DNA of 64,000 nucleotides from Rhodospirillales bacterium (GCA_018432935.1 JAHDSF010000017.1:124001-188000), one strand, 5' to 3'; positions 29,272 through 38,606 are shown, counted from the first letter of the stretch. The notes: generated by a model from the letters alone, not told the origin. Numbers and translations are program-made.

Positions 29272-30746
29272 GGCGCACCGTTTCCCGGGTTGCGCCAGAC
29301 ATGGCCGCTGCGCGCCAGCAGGGCGTCGGATTCCCGCGGCCCCCAGGACCCCGCCCGGTAGTGGCACGGCGGGTGGTCGAGGCGGAGAAGCGGCTCGTAA
29401 AGCTGCCACGAAAGCTCCACCTCGTCCGCCTGCACGAACAGCGTGCGGTCGCCGTTCAGAACGTCGAGCAGCAGCGTCTGGTAGGCCTCGGGGATGTCGT
29501 CGAAGACTTCGCTGTAGCGGAACTTCAGCGGGATTGTTCGCAGCGACAGGGATTCGGTCGGCGCCTTGATGTCGAGATGGAGATCGAAGCCCTCGTCCGG
29601 CTGCAGCGTCAGCACCAGCACGTTGGGCCGGGTAACCCCCGCCCCGTGGCCTCCGAACAGCGCCACCGGCGGCGACTTGAAGGTGACCACGATGTCGGTC
29701 CGCCGCTCGCGAAGCCGTTTGCCGGTGCGGACGAAGAACGGCACCCCCTGCCAGCGCCAGTTGTCGATGTTGAGGCGCACGGCGGCGTAGGTCTCGGTGA
29801 CCGAGTCGGGCGCGATCTTCGGCTCCTCGAGGAAGCCGGGGACGCGGGTGCCGGCGACCTCGCCCGCCACGTACTGCCCGCGCACTATATCCTCGTCGGT
29901 GAGCGGCCGGATCGCCCGCAGCAGCTTCGTCTTCTCCTGGGCGATCGAGGCGGCGGCAAGATCGACCGGCGTTTCCATCGCGATCAGGGACAGAAGCTGG
30001 GTCACGTGGTTCTGGAGCACGTCCCGCAACGCCCCGGTGCGGTCGTAGAAGGCGCCGCGGTTGCCGATGCCGCCGTCTTCGGCCACCGTGATCTGGACGT
30101 TGTCGATGCGGTCGCGGTTCCACACCGATTCCAGCAGCACGTTGGCGAACCGGAACACCAAGAGGTTGCGGACCGTCTCCTTGCCCAGGTAGTGGTCGAT
30201 CCGGTAGATCTGCTGCTCCTCGAAGTACCCGTGCACGAGGTCGTTGAGCTCCCGCGACGATTCGAGATCGCGTCCGAACGGCTTCTCGACGACGAGTCGG
30301 GTCCAGCCCCGGTCGTGTCGGTTGAGTCCGGTCTTGCCAAGCTGCTCGACGGCGGCCTCGAAAGACCCGGGCGGGATCGACAGGTACAGGACCCGATTGC
30401 CGGGCAGGCCGGCGTCGCGCTCCAGCGTTTCGATGCGCCGGCGCAACGCCTCGTAGTCCTCGCGCGAATGGTCGCCGACCGCCTGGTAATGCAGGCATTG
30501 CGAGCACCAGCGACCGGTCGCGTCATCCTTGAAGCCGGCCTTGGCCAGCGCCCCGGCAATCAAGGTGCGAAAGGAATCATCGTCCAGTTCGCGGTTGCGC
30601 GCGACGCCGACGATGCGATGACCGCAGCCCAGCAATTCCCTGTCGGCAAGGCGGCGCAGCGCCGGCATGATCTTGCGCAGCGACAGATCGCCGGTCCCGC
30701 CCATGATGACGAAGGTGAAGGGTGGTGGCCTGCCGCGCTCGCTCAT
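29268..30746 (-). CDS. zwf: Glucose-6-phosphate 1-dehydrogenase
   Basis: 492 residues, typical length. It oxidises glucose 6-phosphate to 6-phosphogluconolactone with NAD(P). The N-terminal Rossmann motif is [16 protein letters not shown] (15-30), EKPFGRD at 154-160, and the substrate site [21 protein letters not shown] starts at 182. The C-terminal domain has [11 protein letters not shown] and [15 protein letters not shown]. It overlaps rpiB (ATGA) upstream and pgl downstream, so all three are translationally coupled. No 6-phosphogluconate dehydrogenase is in the operon. Confidence 0.97.
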   Translation of the reverse strand: MSERGRPPPFTFVIMGGTGDLSLRKIMPALRRLADRELLGCGHRIVGVARNRELDDDSFRTLIAGALAKAGFKDDATGRWCSQCLHYQAVGDHSREDYEALRRRIETLERDAGLPGNRVLYLSIPPGSFEAAVEQLGKTGLNRHDRGWTRLVVEKPFGRDLESSRELNDLVHGYFEEQQIYRIDHYLGKETVRNLLVFRFANVLLESVWNRDRIDNVQITVAEDGGIGNRGAFYDRTGALRDVLQNHVTQLLSLIAMETPVDLAAASIAQEKTKLLRAIRPLTDEDIVRGQYVAGEVAGTRVPGFLEEPKIAPDSVTETYAAVRLNIDNWRWQGVPFFVRTGKRLRERRTDIVVTFKSPPVALFGGHGAGVTRPNVLVLTLQPDEGFDLHLDIKAPTESLSLRTIPLKFRYSEVFDDIPEAYQTLLLDVLNGDRTLFVQADEVELSWQLYEPLLRLDHPPCHYRAGSWGPRESDALLARSGHVWRNPGNGAP

Positions 30747-31204
30747 CGGGCCACGACCTCGCTCGGCCGTTCCAGCGCCTGCACCTTGGCGAGGCGCCGC
30801 AGATGGCGCTCCTGGCCGTCGAACTCGGCCCCGAGGAACGCCTCGACGAGTTCCCCGGCGAGCGCCGGCCCGACCACGCGGGCGCCCAGCACGAGAATGT
30901 TCATGTCATCATGCTCCACCCCCTGGTGGGCCGAGTACGCGTCATGGCAGATGGCGGCCCGGATGCCGGACAGCTTGTTGGCGGCGATGGCCGCGCCGAC
31001 GCCGCTGCCGCAGATCAGGACGGCGCGCCGTGCCCTGCCCTCCCGCACCGCCGTGCCCACCGCGACCGCGACGTCCGGATAATCGACCGGCTGCGTGCCA
31101 TGGGTGCCGAGGTCCTCGACGACGTGGCCCGTGCTGCGGAGGCGCTCCGCCAAAGCCTGCTTCAGTCCGTATCCGGCATGGTCGGCACCGATCGCGACGT
31201 TCAT
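30743..31204 (-). CDS. rpiB: Ribose-5-phosphate isomerase B
   Basis: 153 residues. It interconverts ribose 5-phosphate and ribulose 5-phosphate. [16 protein letters not shown] at the N-terminus, [13 protein letters not shown], the catalytic Cys65 in [15 protein letters not shown], and [24 protein letters not shown] are all family signatures. The ATG at 31204 fits the homology; the frame extends 14 codons further into the preceding small gene. It overlaps zwf by 4 bases and begins 10 bases after the DUF1328 gene. Confidence 0.95.
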   Translation of the reverse strand: MNVAIGADHAGYGLKQALAERLRSTGHVVEDLGTHGTQPVDYPDVAVAVGTAVREGRARRAVLICGSGVGAAIAANKLSGIRAAICHDAYSAHQGVEHDDMNILVLGARVVGPALAGELVEAFLGAEFDGQERHLRRLAKVQALERPSEVVAR

Positions 31205-31214
31205 GGCGCACGCA

Positions 31215-31391
31215 TCAGGTCGGCGGCCGCCTGCCCCTGAAAGCATTCATCAGCAGGCTGATGACGAGGAGCGCGAGGAAGACGAAGAACAGGATCTTGG
31301 CGACGCCCGCGGCCGTCCCGGCGATCCCGCCAAATCCCAGGACGCCGGCGATGATCGCGACAATGAAGAAGATGAGAGCCCAGGTCAGCAT
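31215..31391 (-). CDS. DUF1328 (YtjA/UPF0391) small membrane protein
   Basis: 58 residues, almost entirely two transmembrane helices: [20 protein letters not shown], then [20 protein letters not shown], ending in a basic tail RGRRPPT. The central [14 protein letters not shown] is diagnostic of the DUF1328/YtjA family. Function is unknown; in related bacteria such genes are often stress-linked. GGAGAT lies just upstream of the ATG. It sits 10 bases ahead of rpiB and may lead the pentose-phosphate operon. Confidence 0.9.
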   Translation of the reverse strand: MLTWALIFFIVAIIAGVLGFGGIAGTAAGVAKILFFVFLALLVISLLMNAFRGRRPPT

Positions 31392-31573
31392 GCCGGTATC
31401 TCCATGGCTGATGAACCGGGAATCAGCGAGCGCCGTGGGCTGCTGGCAAACCGCCGCCCGCGGCGGCGAGGCGTCGCGAGGCTCCCGGTTGTCTGTGATA
31501 TCCGACCGCAGCGCCGCAATTTCAAGACGAAGCGGGCGGCGCATCCGCACCGCCGCCGCCGGATAGGAGCGGC

Positions 31574-32224
31574 TTACGCACCTGCGCCCGGCTGAACGTC
31601 CTCTCGCCGCGAACGCAGGCCGTTGAGGATGATGTCGGTGTGAGCCTCGGCGAGGCGCTCCAGGTCGAGCGGCTGGAAGTCGTCGAAAAGGAGCTTCCAG
31701 AGCATCGCCAGCACGGCCGGCGCGGCAATCACGTGGGGGAACTCGACAATTGCCGACGAACGGAACTCGCCGCTGTCGACGCCGCGGCGCAAGGTCTCGG
31801 TGACCGCCTTCATCCCGCGGGAGATCACCTCGGCATGGTAGAAGCGCAACAGATGCGGGAAACGCCCTCCCTCGGCGATCAGGAGGCGCATGATGTAACG
31901 CAGATCGCTGCCGACGATCTCGCGGTAGAACTGGCGGATGATGATGCGCAGCGTCGCCTCGGCCGTCAGCGACTTTCCCTCCCCCGCTCCGGTCGCCCGT
32001 TCGATGCGCGGCACGATATAGCGGCGGATCACCTCTTCGAACAGGAGCTCCTTGCTGTCGAAGTAGAGGTACACTGTCCCCTTGCTGATGCCGGCCCTGC
32101 GCGCGATGTCGTCGATGCGCGCTGCGGCGAAACCTTTTTCCGCGAACTCGGACAGCGCGGCGGCCGCGATGACGTCCGCCCGCTCCTCCGGCGTACCCCT
32201 TCCCCTGCGCCCCTGGCCTGCCAC
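31574..32224 (-). CDS. TetR/AcrR-family repressor of the adjacent ABC exporter
   Basis: About 216 residues. The N-terminal helix-turn-helix covers ~15-61 ([20 protein letters not shown], then [20 protein letters not shown]), followed by a helical ligand-binding domain of the kind seen in CecR/AcrR relatives. GTG at 32224 is preferred because GGGGAGG lies just upstream (32231-32237). Using the ATG at 32296 would put the operator palindrome inside the coding sequence. It is divergent from the exporter genes, with the operator at 32278-32295 between, which predicts repression of both. The arrangement matches cecR(ybiH)-ybhGFSR of enterobacteria. Confidence 0.88.
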   Translation of the reverse strand: MAGQGRRGRGTPEERADVIAAAALSEFAEKGFAAARIDDIARRAGISKGTVYLYFDSKELLFEEVIRRYIVPRIERATGAGEGKSLTAEATLRIIIRQFYREIVGSDLRYIMRLLIAEGGRFPHLLRFYHAEVISRGMKAVTETLRRGVDSGEFRSSAIVEFPHVIAAPAVLAMLWKLLFDDFQPLDLERLAEAHTDIILNGLRSRREDVQPGAGA

Positions 32225-32246
32225 CGCACACCTCCCCGGATCGCCC

Positions 32247-32295
32247 TTGCATCGGCCATCCGCCACGCCTAGTATAGTGACTGACTGGTCAGTCA
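32247..32295 (+). promoter_or_regulatory. Exporter promoter with overlapping TetR operator
   Basis: TTGCAT (32247-32252), a 17-base spacer and TAGTAT (32270-32275) form a plausible plus-strand promoter. Immediately downstream, over the expected transcription start, is the dyad TGACTGAC-TG-GTCAGTCA (32278-32295) with perfect 8-base arms, typical of TetR-family operators. Binding would block initiation of the exporter operon. Confidence 0.8.
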
Positions 32296-32311
32296 TTCAA
32301 GTAGGTCCGAC

Positions 32312-33337
32312 ATGAAAAGAGTCGCGGCGGTTCTGGTGATGGTGGCGTTGCTGGCGGTGGGCGGCTGGTTCTTCGGCCCGCAGCTGTGGGCGGGAGGCTT
32401 GTCCCTGCTCGACGGCGGTACGGAATCCCGGCAGCTCGCGCTTTACGGCAACGTCGATATCCGCAAGGTCGACCTCGCCTTCCGGGTCGGCGGCCGGATC
32501 GAGAACCTGACCGTTCAGGAAGGGGACCCCGTCAGTGCCGGACAGGTCGTGGCCGCCTTGGAAGCGACGCCCTACGAGGAGGACGTGCGCGAGGCGGAGG
32601 CCTCGCTGGCGGCCGCCGAGGCTACCCTCGCGCGCCTCCAGGCTGGGTTCCGGACCCAGGAGATTGCCGCTCAGGAGGCCCAGGTGGCCGAACGCAGGGC
32701 GACCCTCGAGAATGCGCGCCAGCTTCTCCGCCGTCAGGAGGAGCTGCTGAGGACGTCGGCCGCGTCGCGCCAGGCCTACGACAACGCCGTCGCCGCCGAG
32801 CGGGAGGCCCGGGCCCGGCTCGAATCGGCCGCCAGGCAGCTCCAGCTCCTGCGTTCGGGCTACCGCAAGGAAGAGGTTGCCGAGGCCGAGGCCAACGTCA
32901 CGGCCGCCCGGGTACGGCTGGACCGCGCCAAGACCCGCCTCTCGGACACCATGCTGATCGCTCCCGAGGCCGGCGTCGTGCTGACCCGCGCGCGCGAACC
33001 GGGGGCGGTGGTCGCCGCGGGTCAGACCGTGTTCACGGTCGCCCTCACCGACCCCGTGTGGGTGCGAGCCTACGTGTCGGAACCCAACCTGGGACGCATC
33101 AGACCCGGCATGGCGGCCAAGGTATTCAGCGACAGTCGGCCCGACCGCCCCTACCCGGCTCAGGTCGGCTTCATCTCTCCGCAGGCGGAGTTCACGCCCA
33201 AGAACGTCGAGACGACCGAGCAACGCACGGACCTGGTCTACCGCCTGCGCCTGGTGGTGCAGGATCCCGAGGGTGAGCTTCGCCAGGGGATGCCGGTGAC
33301 GATCCGGTTCGATGTCGAGGCGGCGCCGGAGAGCTGA
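32312..33337 (+). CDS. HlyD-family periplasmic adaptor (YbhG-like membrane fusion protein)
   Basis: 341 residues. An N-terminal membrane anchor (residues ~4-22) is followed by a lipoyl-like half (NVDIRKVDLAFRVGGRIENL), a long alpha-helical hairpin rich in Ala/Glu/Arg (~85-200, AEASLAAAEATLARLQAG and onward), the second lipoyl half (IAPEAGVVLTRAREPGAVV) and a beta-barrel end. It should link the inner-membrane ABC permeases to an outer-membrane channel. It is the first gene after the TetR operator, 4 bases from the ATPase gene. No outer-membrane TolC-type gene is in the operon. Confidence 0.9.
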   Translation: MKRVAAVLVMVALLAVGGWFFGPQLWAGGLSLLDGGTESRQLALYGNVDIRKVDLAFRVGGRIENLTVQEGDPVSAGQVVAALEATPYEEDVREAEASLAAAEATLARLQAGFRTQEIAAQEAQVAERRATLENARQLLRRQEELLRTSAASRQAYDNAVAAEREARARLESAARQLQLLRSGYRKEEVAEAEANVTAARVRLDRAKTRLSDTMLIAPEAGVVLTRAREPGAVVAAGQTVFTVALTDPVWVRAYVSEPNLGRIRPGMAAKVFSDSRPDRPYPAQVGFISPQAEFTPKNVETTEQRTDLVYRLRLVVQDPEGELRQGMPVTIRFDVEAAPES

Positions 33338-33340
33338 GCG

Positions 33341-35062
33341 ATGCCCGCCGCCGCGCTGCTCGAGGCCGTGACGAAACGGTTCAAGGGCCAGGACCGCGCC
33401 GCCGTCGATAACCTCTCGGCGGTACTCGAGCCGGGACGGATCACCGGTCTGGTCGGCCCCGACGGTGCCGGCAAGACGACCACCCTGCGGCTGCTTGCCG
33501 CCCTGCTGCCGCCCGCCAGCGGCCGGGTCATCGTCGCCGGCGAGGACGCCTGGGCCGAGCCCGAACGGGTCCACGCGATGATCGGTTACATGCCGCAACG
33601 CTTCGGGCTCTACGAAGACCTGTCGGTGATCGGCAACCTCAAGCTGTACGCGCGCCTGCGCGGCCTGACGGGGGAGGAGCGCAAGGCCACGTTCGAGCGC
33701 CTGCTGCGCTTCACCGATCTCGCCCGCTTCACCGACCGCCTCGCCGGCAAGCTGTCGGGCGGGATGAAGCAGAAGCTGGGGCTGGCCTGCGCCCTGATCC
33801 GCAAGCCGCGTCTTCTACTGCTCGACGAGCCCAGCGTCGGTGTCGACCCGATCTCGCGGCGCGAGCTGTGGCGGATGGTACGCGAGCTCTTGGACGAGGG
33901 CATCGCGGTGGTGTGGGCGACCGCCTACCTGGACGAGGCCGAGCGCTGCGACGAGGTACTGCTCCTGAACGAAGGGCGGCTGCTGTTCGCCGGGCCGCCG
34001 CGCGAGATGACGGCGAGGGTCGAAGGCCGCACGTTCCTGGTCCACGGAGTGCGCGATCGACGCCGCCAGGCGCTGGCAACCGCCCTGGAGCGGCCCGAGA
34101 TCGCCGATGGCGTGATCCAGGGCCGCGCCATCCGACTGGTCGCCCGTCCGCAGGCAACCCTGCAGGCTGCGGGGATCATCCCCGACGGTGCGCGCATCGA
34201 GCCGGCCACGCCACGCTTCGAGGACGCCTTCATCGACGCCCTGGGCGGCGGCCCCGGAGGCCGTTCCGCCCTCGCCGAACGGATGCCGCACATCGCTGGC
34301 GACCACGACGTGGTCATCGAAACCGACCGCCTGACCAAGCGCTTCGGTTCGTTCACCGCCGCCGGGGACATCTCGCTCCGCATCCGCCGCGGCGAGATCT
34401 TTTGCCTGCTCGGCCCCAATGGCGCCGGCAAGTCGACCACCTTCAAGATGCTGTGCGGGCTGCTGCCGCCGACCTCGGGCAGCGCCCGGGTCGCCGGGCA
34501 CGACCTGCGCATCGCCTCCAGCCAGGCCCGCGGTCGCATCGGCTACATGGCCCAGAAGTTCTCGCTCTACGGACTGCTGTCGGTGCAGCAGAACCTGGAG
34601 TTCTTTTCCGGTGTATACGGGCTTTCCGGCCGTCGCCAGAAAGCCGCGGTGGAGCAGATGGTCGACAGCTTCGGGCTCGGACCATACCTGAAGGCGTCGG
34701 CCGAGGATCTGCCGCTTGGCTTCAAGCAGCGGCTGGCCCTGTCGTGCGCCGTCATGCACGAGCCGGAAGTTTTGTTCCTCGACGAGCCCACCTCCGGCGT
34801 CGACCCCATCACGCGACGCGAGTTCTGGAACCATATCAACGGCTTGGTCGAGAAGGGCGTCACCATCATGGTGACCACCCACTTCATGGACGAGGCCGAA
34901 TACTGCGACCGCCTCAGTCTGGTCTACCGCGGCCGTACCATTGCCACCGGATCGCCGGACGAGCTCAAGGAAGGCGTAGGCTCGGCGGAGCTTCCGAACC
35001 CTACTCTCGAGGATGCCTTCATCGCCCTCGTCGAGCGCTCGGACGCGGAGAGGGCGGCATGA
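33341..35062 (+). CDS. ABC transporter ATP-binding protein with two nucleotide-binding domains (YbhF-like)
   Basis: 573 residues containing two tandem ATPase domains. First: Walker A GPDGAGKTTT (39-48), signature LSGGMKQKLGLACAL, Walker B LLLLDEPSVGVDP. Second: Walker A GPNGAGKST near residue 358, a degenerate signature LPLGFKQRLALSCAV, Walker B LFLDEPTSGVDP. The tandem design is that of YbhF, which energises an exporter of drugs or cations with two ABC-2 permeases. The degenerate second signature suggests unequal ATP sites. Its stop overlaps the start of the first permease (ATGA). Confidence 0.92.
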   Translation: MPAAALLEAVTKRFKGQDRAAVDNLSAVLEPGRITGLVGPDGAGKTTTLRLLAALLPPASGRVIVAGEDAWAEPERVHAMIGYMPQRFGLYEDLSVIGNLKLYARLRGLTGEERKATFERLLRFTDLARFTDRLAGKLSGGMKQKLGLACALIRKPRLLLLDEPSVGVDPISRRELWRMVRELLDEGIAVVWATAYLDEAERCDEVLLLNEGRLLFAGPPREMTARVEGRTFLVHGVRDRRRQALATALERPEIADGVIQGRAIRLVARPQATLQAAGIIPDGARIEPATPRFEDAFIDALGGGPGGRSALAERMPHIAGDHDVVIETDRLTKRFGSFTAAGDISLRIRRGEIFCLLGPNGAGKSTTFKMLCGLLPPTSGSARVAGHDLRIASSQARGRIGYMAQKFSLYGLLSVQQNLEFFSGVYGLSGRRQKAAVEQMVDSFGLGPYLKASAEDLPLGFKQRLALSCAVMHEPEVLFLDEPTSGVDPITRREFWNHINGLVEKGVTIMVTTHFMDEAEYCDRLSLVYRGRTIATGSPDELKEGVGSAELPNPTLEDAFIALVERSDAERAA

Positions 35063-36180
35063 TCGTCTCCCCGCGCCGGCTTGGCGGCCTGTTCCTCAAG
35101 GAAAGCCTGCAGATGATGCGCGACCCGTCGAGCATCCTGATGGCCTTCGTACTGCCGCTGATCCTGTTGGTGTTGTTCGGATTCGGCGTTTCGCTCGATA
35201 TCGATCGGCTGCGTGTCGGCCTGGTCGTCGAGGATGCTTCCGCCGACGCCGCGAGCCTGGCCTCGTCGTTCCGCTTCTCGCGCTACTTCGAGGTCACCGA
35301 GGCCGGCGACCGGCGCGCCTTCGATGGCGCCCTGGTCGCAGGCCGCCAGCAGGGCCTGGTCGTGATCCCCCAGGACTTCGCGACCCGGCTGGCTGCCGAC
35401 GGGACCGCCCCGGTCCAGGTGCTGACCGACGGGACCCAGCCCAACACCGGAGCTTTCATTCGCAACTACACCGAGGGGACGGTGCAGAGCTGGCTCCGCC
35501 TGCGCGCCGAGGAGCAGGCCCTCGAGCTTCCCGCGGGAGTCACGCTGGCTCCGCGCTTCTGGTTCAACCCCGATGTCGAAAGCCGCCATTTCCTGATCCC
35601 CGGATCGATCGCCATCGTGATGACGATCATCGGCACCCTGCTGACCTCGCTGGTCATCGCCCGGGAGTGGGAGCGAGGCACCATGGAAGCGCTGCTGGCG
35701 ACACCGGTGGGACGGTTCGAGATTCTGGCCGGCAAGCTGTTCCCCTACTTCCTGCTCGGCATGACGGCAATGGGACTGTGCGTAGCCGCGGCGGTTCTGG
35801 TGTTCGACGTGCCCTTGCGCGGATCGTTGGCCGCGGTCGCGCTGACCGGAGCGGTGTTCCTGCTGCCCGCTCTCGGCCAGGGCCTGTTCATCTCGGCCGT
35901 CGCGAAGAACCAGTTCGTCGCCGCCCAGGGGGCGCTGCTTTCCGGCTTCCTGCCGGCTTTCCTGCTGTCGGGGTTCGTGTTCGAGATCGACAGCATGCCG
36001 TGGATCCTCCGGCTTATCACCCGGATCATCCCGGCCCGCTACATGGTCGCGAACCTGCAGACCCAGTTCCTGGCCGGCGACGTTTGGTCGCTGCTGCTGC
36101 CGAACCTGGGCGCCATGCTGGCAATCGGGACCGTGCTGCTGACCCTGGCCCTGATCAAGACGAAGAAGAGGCTCGACTGA
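35059..36180 (+). CDS. ABC-2 type permease (YbhS-like)
   Basis: 373 residues. One N-terminal membrane helix (ILMAFVLPLILLVLFGFGVS), a large extracytoplasmic domain of about 150 residues, then five further helices after FNPDVESRHFLIPGSIAIVM. The block IAREWERGTMEALLATPVGR is the conserved ABC-2 intracellular motif. It pairs with the next gene to form the membrane channel of the exporter. Overlaps both neighbours (ATGA at the start, TGATG at the end). Confidence 0.92.
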   Translation: MIVSPRRLGGLFLKESLQMMRDPSSILMAFVLPLILLVLFGFGVSLDIDRLRVGLVVEDASADAASLASSFRFSRYFEVTEAGDRRAFDGALVAGRQQGLVVIPQDFATRLAADGTAPVQVLTDGTQPNTGAFIRNYTEGTVQSWLRLRAEEQALELPAGVTLAPRFWFNPDVESRHFLIPGSIAIVMTIIGTLLTSLVIAREWERGTMEALLATPVGRFEILAGKLFPYFLLGMTAMGLCVAAAVLVFDVPLRGSLAAVALTGAVFLLPALGQGLFISAVAKNQFVAAQGALLSGFLPAFLLSGFVFEIDSMPWILRLITRIIPARYMVANLQTQFLAGDVWSLLLPNLGAMLAIGTVLLTLALIKTKKRLD

Positions 36181-37289
36181 TGATGGCCCGGATCAAGGCC
36201 CTGGTCCGCAAGGAGATGCTGGCGGTCCTGCGCGATCCCAAAAGCAGGATACTGCTGGTCGGGCCGCCGCTGATCGAGCTCCTCGTGTTCAGCTTCGCGG
36301 CGACCCAGGAGGTGACCAACGTGGCGGTCGCCGTTTTCGACGCCGACCGCTCGTACTGGTCGAACGAGCTGATCCGCCGCATCGAGGCCAGCCCCAGTTT
36401 CGCCTCGGTGCGACACCTCGGCGGGCAACAGGAGATCCGCCCCCTACTCGACCGCCAGTCGGTGCTGGCCGCGGTCAGCATAGGTCCTTCGTTCGGTGAG
36501 GACGTTGCGGCCGGGCGCGAGGCGATCGTGCAGGTCCTGCTCGACGGCCGGCGCTCCAATGCCGCCCAGGTGGTGCAAGGCTATCTCACCCAGATCGCCG
36601 CCGGGCTGGGACGCGATATCGCCGATGCGGAAGGCGTCCGCCTCGCCACCGCCGAGGTGGTGGGCCGCAGCTGGTTCAATCCCAACCTCATCTACCGCTG
36701 GTTCACCGTGCCCAGCCTGATCGCGATCCTGATGTCGATCACCGGGCTCATCGTTACCGGACTGTCGATCGCCCGTGAACGCGAGCTGGCGACCTTCGAC
36801 CAGCTCCTGGTTTCGCCGCTGCGGCCGGTCGAGATCCTGATCGGCAAGACGATGCCGGCAGTCATCATCGGCACTCTGCAGATGGCCGTCTTCATCGCCG
36901 TCGCGGTGTTCCTGCTTGACGTGCCGCTGGTGGGATCGCTGCCGCTGCTGCTGCTCAGCCTCGAGGTCTTCCTGATCTCGCTGATCGGCATCGGCCTGTT
37001 CGTCTCGGCGCTCTCCACCACCCAGCAGCAGGCGATCCTCGGCGGCTTCGCCTTCCTGTCGCCGGCAGTGCTGCTGTCGGGCTTCGCCACCCCGGTCGAG
37101 AACATGCCGCGATGGCTGCAGGTCATCGCGCACGGCGACCCGCTGCTGTACATGATGAATATCTCGCGTGGGATCTTCCTCAAAGACGCCCCGGTCGAGG
37201 TCGTGCTGGCCAATTTGTGGCCGATGGTGGTGATCGCTGCCATTACCCTGAGCGCCGCCGCATGGCTCTTTCGCCGCCGGATGGGGTGA
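36180..37289 (+). CDS. ABC-2 type permease (YbhR-like)
   Basis: 369 residues with the same topology as its neighbour: N-terminal helix, periplasmic domain, then the conserved SRSWFNPNLIYRWFTVPSLI-like segment (GRSWFNPNLIYRWFTVPSLI), SIARERELATFDQLLVSPLR, and helices ending WPMVVIAAITLSAAAWLF. A second in-frame ATG lies at 36183. It completes a TetR, adaptor, ATPase, two-permease set. About 100 bases separate it from zur, which probably has its own promoter. Confidence 0.92.
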   Translation: MMARIKALVRKEMLAVLRDPKSRILLVGPPLIELLVFSFAATQEVTNVAVAVFDADRSYWSNELIRRIEASPSFASVRHLGGQQEIRPLLDRQSVLAAVSIGPSFGEDVAAGREAIVQVLLDGRRSNAAQVVQGYLTQIAAGLGRDIADAEGVRLATAEVVGRSWFNPNLIYRWFTVPSLIAILMSITGLIVTGLSIARERELATFDQLLVSPLRPVEILIGKTMPAVIIGTLQMAVFIAVAVFLLDVPLVGSLPLLLLSLEVFLISLIGIGLFVSALSTTQQQAILGGFAFLSPAVLLSGFATPVENMPRWLQVIAHGDPLLYMMNISRGIFLKDAPVEVVLANLWPMVVIAAITLSAAAWLFRRRMG

Positions 37290-37359
37290 GCCGGAAGCCG
37301 CATCGGGTCGCAGCAGGTCGTCGTCGCCATTGAACTGCCGCTGCAGCAGCAGTACATAA

Positions 37360-37379
37360 TGCGACACTATAGCGTAGCA
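37360..37379 (+). promoter_or_regulatory. Candidate Zur operator upstream of zur-znuCB
   Basis: A 20-base imperfect palindrome TGCGACACTATAGCGTAGCA with 8 of 10 arm positions matching (TGCnACnCTA / TAGnGTnGCA). It lies 14 bases before the zur ATG, in the most A/T-rich stretch of the interval, where a promoter would be. It would allow Zur to repress its own operon in zinc-replete cells. Confidence 0.55.
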
Positions 37380-37392
37380 ATTGGAGAAGACG

Positions 37393-37854
37393 ATGCGCGC
37401 CGCACAGGGCTCCCGCGTCAGCCGGGCCATCGACCGCGCCGAGGCGACCTGCCTCGCCCGTGGCGGGCGGTTGACCGCTATCCGCCGCCGGGTTCTCGAG
37501 CTGCTGTGGGAAAGCGACGAGCCCGTCAAGGCCTACGACCTGCTGGCGCGGATGCGGGCCGAGGGCTGGAGCTCGGCGCCGTCGCTGGTGTACCGGGCGC
37601 TCGCCTTTCTGGGCGAGATGGGGCTGGTTCACCACCTCGCCTCGCGCAACGCGTACGTCGGCTGCCGCCGCGGCGGCGAGGCGCACTGCGCCCAGTTCTT
37701 CGTGTGCGAGCGCTGCGGGACGGTTTCGGAGTTCGAGGACGCCGGCCTCTCGGCGAGAATCGAGGCCGCCGCCGATCGCATCGGCTTCGTTGCCGCCGCC
37801 TCGGTGGTTGAGATTCGCGGCTGCTGCACGCGCTGCCTGGCGGACGGGCGATGA
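37393..37854 (+). CDS. zur: Zur, Fur-family zinc uptake regulator
   Basis: 153 residues. An N-terminal winged helix (RRRVLELLWESDEPVKAYDL, SAPSLVYRALAFLGEMGLVHH) and a C-terminal metal/dimerisation domain. Two cysteine pairs, VCERCG (~105-108) and CCTRC near the C-terminus, form the structural zinc site typical of the family; His and Cys residues (LVHHLA, EAHCAQFF) provide regulatory ligands. Its position directly ahead of znuC and znuB identifies it as Zur rather than Fur. ATG 37393 follows GGAGAAG; TTG 37381 is less likely. It overlaps znuC by 4 bases. Confidence 0.9.
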   Translation: MRAAQGSRVSRAIDRAEATCLARGGRLTAIRRRVLELLWESDEPVKAYDLLARMRAEGWSSAPSLVYRALAFLGEMGLVHHLASRNAYVGCRRGGEAHCAQFFVCERCGTVSEFEDAGLSARIEAAADRIGFVAAASVVEIRGCCTRCLADGR

Positions 37855-38606
37855 GCGAGACTCTGGTCACCGCCCGCGGCGTAACGGTGGTGCGCGACGG
37901 CCGCGCCATCCTCGACAACGTCGATCTTGAGGTCCGGGACGGCGAGATCGTCACCATCATCGGTCCCAACGGCGGCGGCAAGACGACGCTGCTCAAGGCC
38001 GTACTCGGCCTGCTTGCCCCGACGTCCGGCAGCGTCGAGCGCCGCCGCAATCTCCGCATGGGCTACGTGCCGCAGCGCTTCGTCCCCGATCGCGGACTGC
38101 CGCTGACGGCGCGCCGCTTCCTTGCCCTGGCTCCCGGAGCGCGCAGCGAGGACTGCGACCGCGCCCTGCACGAGATGGGTGCCGAAAGCCTCGCGGATGC
38201 GCAGCTCGCCACCCTTTCGGGTGGCGAGCTGCAGCGGATCCTGCTGGCCCGGGCGCTGCTGCGCAAACCCGAGCTTCTGCTGCTCGACGAGCCGACCCAG
38301 GGAGTCGACCTCGGCGGCGAGCAGGATCTCTACGAGCTGATCACGACGGTGCGCGACCGCCACGCCTGCGGCGTGCTGATGGTGTCGCACCACGTCCACG
38401 TGGTGATGGGGACGACCGACCGGGTGGTCTGTCTCAACCGCTACGTCACCTGTTCGGGCCGCCCCACCGAGATCCGGCGCGACCGCGAGTACCTGAAGCT
38501 GTTCGGCGAGAACGCCGCCGCCCTGCTCGGCGTCTATGCCCACCACCACCACGACCACCACGACGACGCCTCGGTCGAGGCTTCGGCGCGGCAGGAGGCT
38601 TCATGA
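37851..38606 (+). CDS. znuC: Zinc ABC transporter ATP-binding protein ZnuC
   Basis: 251 residues. Walker A GPNGGGKTT (38-46), signature LSGGELQRILLARAL (~122), Walker B LLLLDEPTQGVD, and H-loop MVSHHVHVVM. It powers zinc uptake with ZnuB. The C-terminus carries a histidine/aspartate cluster (AHHHHDHHDD) that could bind zinc near the transporter's cytoplasmic exit. Overlaps zur upstream and znuB downstream, so the three are translationally coupled. No periplasmic binding protein gene (znuA) is adjacent. Confidence 0.95.
   Translation: MSETLVTARGVTVVRDGRAILDNVDLEVRDGEIVTIIGPNGGGKTTLLKAVLGLLAPTSGSVERRRNLRMGYVPQRFVPDRGLPLTARRFLALAPGARSEDCDRALHEMGAESLADAQLATLSGGELQRILLARALLRKPELLLLDEPTQGVDLGGEQDLYELITTVRDRHACGVLMVSHHVHVVMGTTDRVVCLNRYVTCSGRPTEIRRDREYLKLFGENAAALLGVYAHHHHDHHDDASVEASARQEAS

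Noticed and set aside
32225..32296. Longer TetR protein starting at ATG 32296
   Set aside because: It would place the operator palindrome inside the gene and lacks a ribosome-binding site, while GTG 32224 has GGGGAGG upstream.
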